Assembly (NCBI GenBank): GCA_035048495.1
Contig: CM068553.1
Coordinates: forward strand, 27,552,978-27,616,977
Source: Euptelea pleiosperma
Taxonomy: Eukaryota > Streptophyta > Magnoliopsida > Ranunculales > Eupteleaceae
DNA: 64,000 nt
Reading direction: 5' to 3'
The translations under genes were made by a program, and so were the position numbers. Below, one piece after another: positions 63,612 through 64,000 of this stretch (positions are counted from its first letter, which is position 1; each line of letters opens with the position of its first letter). The notes under the pieces were generated by a model. The model did not search any database and was not told the origin of the DNA. It saw only the letters and a program-made list of their open reading frames with translations.

Positions 63612-64000
63612 AACTCTCAATCCTTTCGTAGAACGTCAGGGGGTTGGGTAGCAAGGATGAGAGGGCTTCTGTGCGGAATCTGATGAGAAGGTGCAAGCCG
63701 GTGCTTCAGGAAACGAAATTGGCCAGGTAGGAAAGCAGAATGGTTACTGATCTCTGTGGGGTAAGGATTTCAGCTAGGAAAGTATTCCGGCTTCGGGATC
63801 AGCCGGGGGGGTGTTGGTTGCCTGGGACAACGAGGTCCTTAAGGTTGAAGATGCCATCATAGGATCCTTTTCTGTGTCTATTCTATGCAAATGTATCAAG
63901 GATGAATTCCTTTGGGTGTTCTCAGGGGTTTATGGCCCTAATGATAGAGCTTCGCGTAATCAGTTGTGGGAGGAACTGGATGGGGTACACGGAGTGTGGA
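63608..64000 (+). pseudogene. L1-like LINE ORF2, endonuclease N-terminus (runs off the window)
   Basis: ATG at 63608 overlaps the ORF1 stop (ATGA). The protein starts MKLSILS, then a TAG where family members have Trp, then NVRGLGSKDERASVR, QETKLAR, GGVLVAWDNEVLKVEDAIIG and VFSGVYGPNDRASRNQLWEE. These are motifs of the AP-type endonuclease (Asn of 'WNVRG', Glu of 'QETK', 'YGPN'). A second stop follows LAR at 63728. The rest, including reverse transcriptase, is beyond 64000. Confidence 0.85.

Noticed and set aside
1..64000. tRNA, rRNA or CRISPR features
   Set aside because: No cloverleaf-like tRNA, rRNA segment or spacer-repeat array was recognised; the tandem palindromes at 11669, 17119 and 43754 have related spacers and promoter context, unlike CRISPR.

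Overview
This is a plant (angiosperm) nuclear window. It has GT-AG spliced exons, Ty1/copia and Ty3/gypsy LTR retrotransposons with plant-type primer-binding sites, a CACTA transposon with plant-specific domains, plant L1-like LINEs and several MITE-like inverted-repeat elements. The species cannot be fixed from sequence alone. Only one host gene is recognisable. It is a SAWADEE-homeodomain gene (SHH1/SHH2 family, RNA-directed DNA methylation) on the + strand from 26905 to beyond 60533. I placed eight exons, which join in one open frame of 236 codons; the last exon(s) lie beyond the window.

Upstream intergenic part (1-26.6 kb): a foldback element built on an ACGCCC..GGGCGT palindrome (443-1160); a gypsy gag remnant (2.1-3.3 kb); a TTGAC-rich degenerate repeat (4.7-5.6 kb); a decayed Athila/Tat-like gypsy element (LTR-like end, PBS-like site, gag at 8.9-9.5 kb) with an inverted LTR relative at 13.9-15.3 kb; a six-copy hairpin array ahead of a TATA box (11.67-12.43 kb); a copia-type LTR carrying ATCGAT palindromes (16.4-17.4 kb); two inverted-repeat elements (18.7-19.4 kb); and a CACTA element (20.1-26.0 kb) whose DUF4216 coding region is split by a 2,828-bp solo LTR with a perfect 5-bp target duplication.

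SHH gene (26.9 kb to beyond the end): intron 1 (6.3 kb) carries a small inverted-repeat element and a complete 2.7-kb non-autonomous LTR element. Intron 4 is about 25.2 kb and is a graveyard of nested elements. A copia element (C) holds a LINE, which holds a Harbinger-like element, which holds a long-TIR MITE. Copia C also contains a 210-bp solo LTR and is cut by a third, 1.4-kb LTR. Next come two related copia elements on the minus strand (B and A) fused into one chimera, a LINE 3' end, and a gypsy chromovirus (integrase plus chromodomain) joined in tandem to a gag-LTR remnant. The SAWADEE exons follow, with an RTE-like LINE tail in intron 6. A larger L1-like LINE (ORF1 and the start of ORF2) lies in intron 8 and runs off the window.

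How the pieces relate: SHH proteins read histone H3 tail marks and help bring RNA polymerase IV to transposons for silencing. Here the gene for such a factor is itself spread over more than 33 kb by the kind of DNA the pathway silences. All coding TEs seen are broken by stops, frameshifts or deletions. No complete autonomous element is present.
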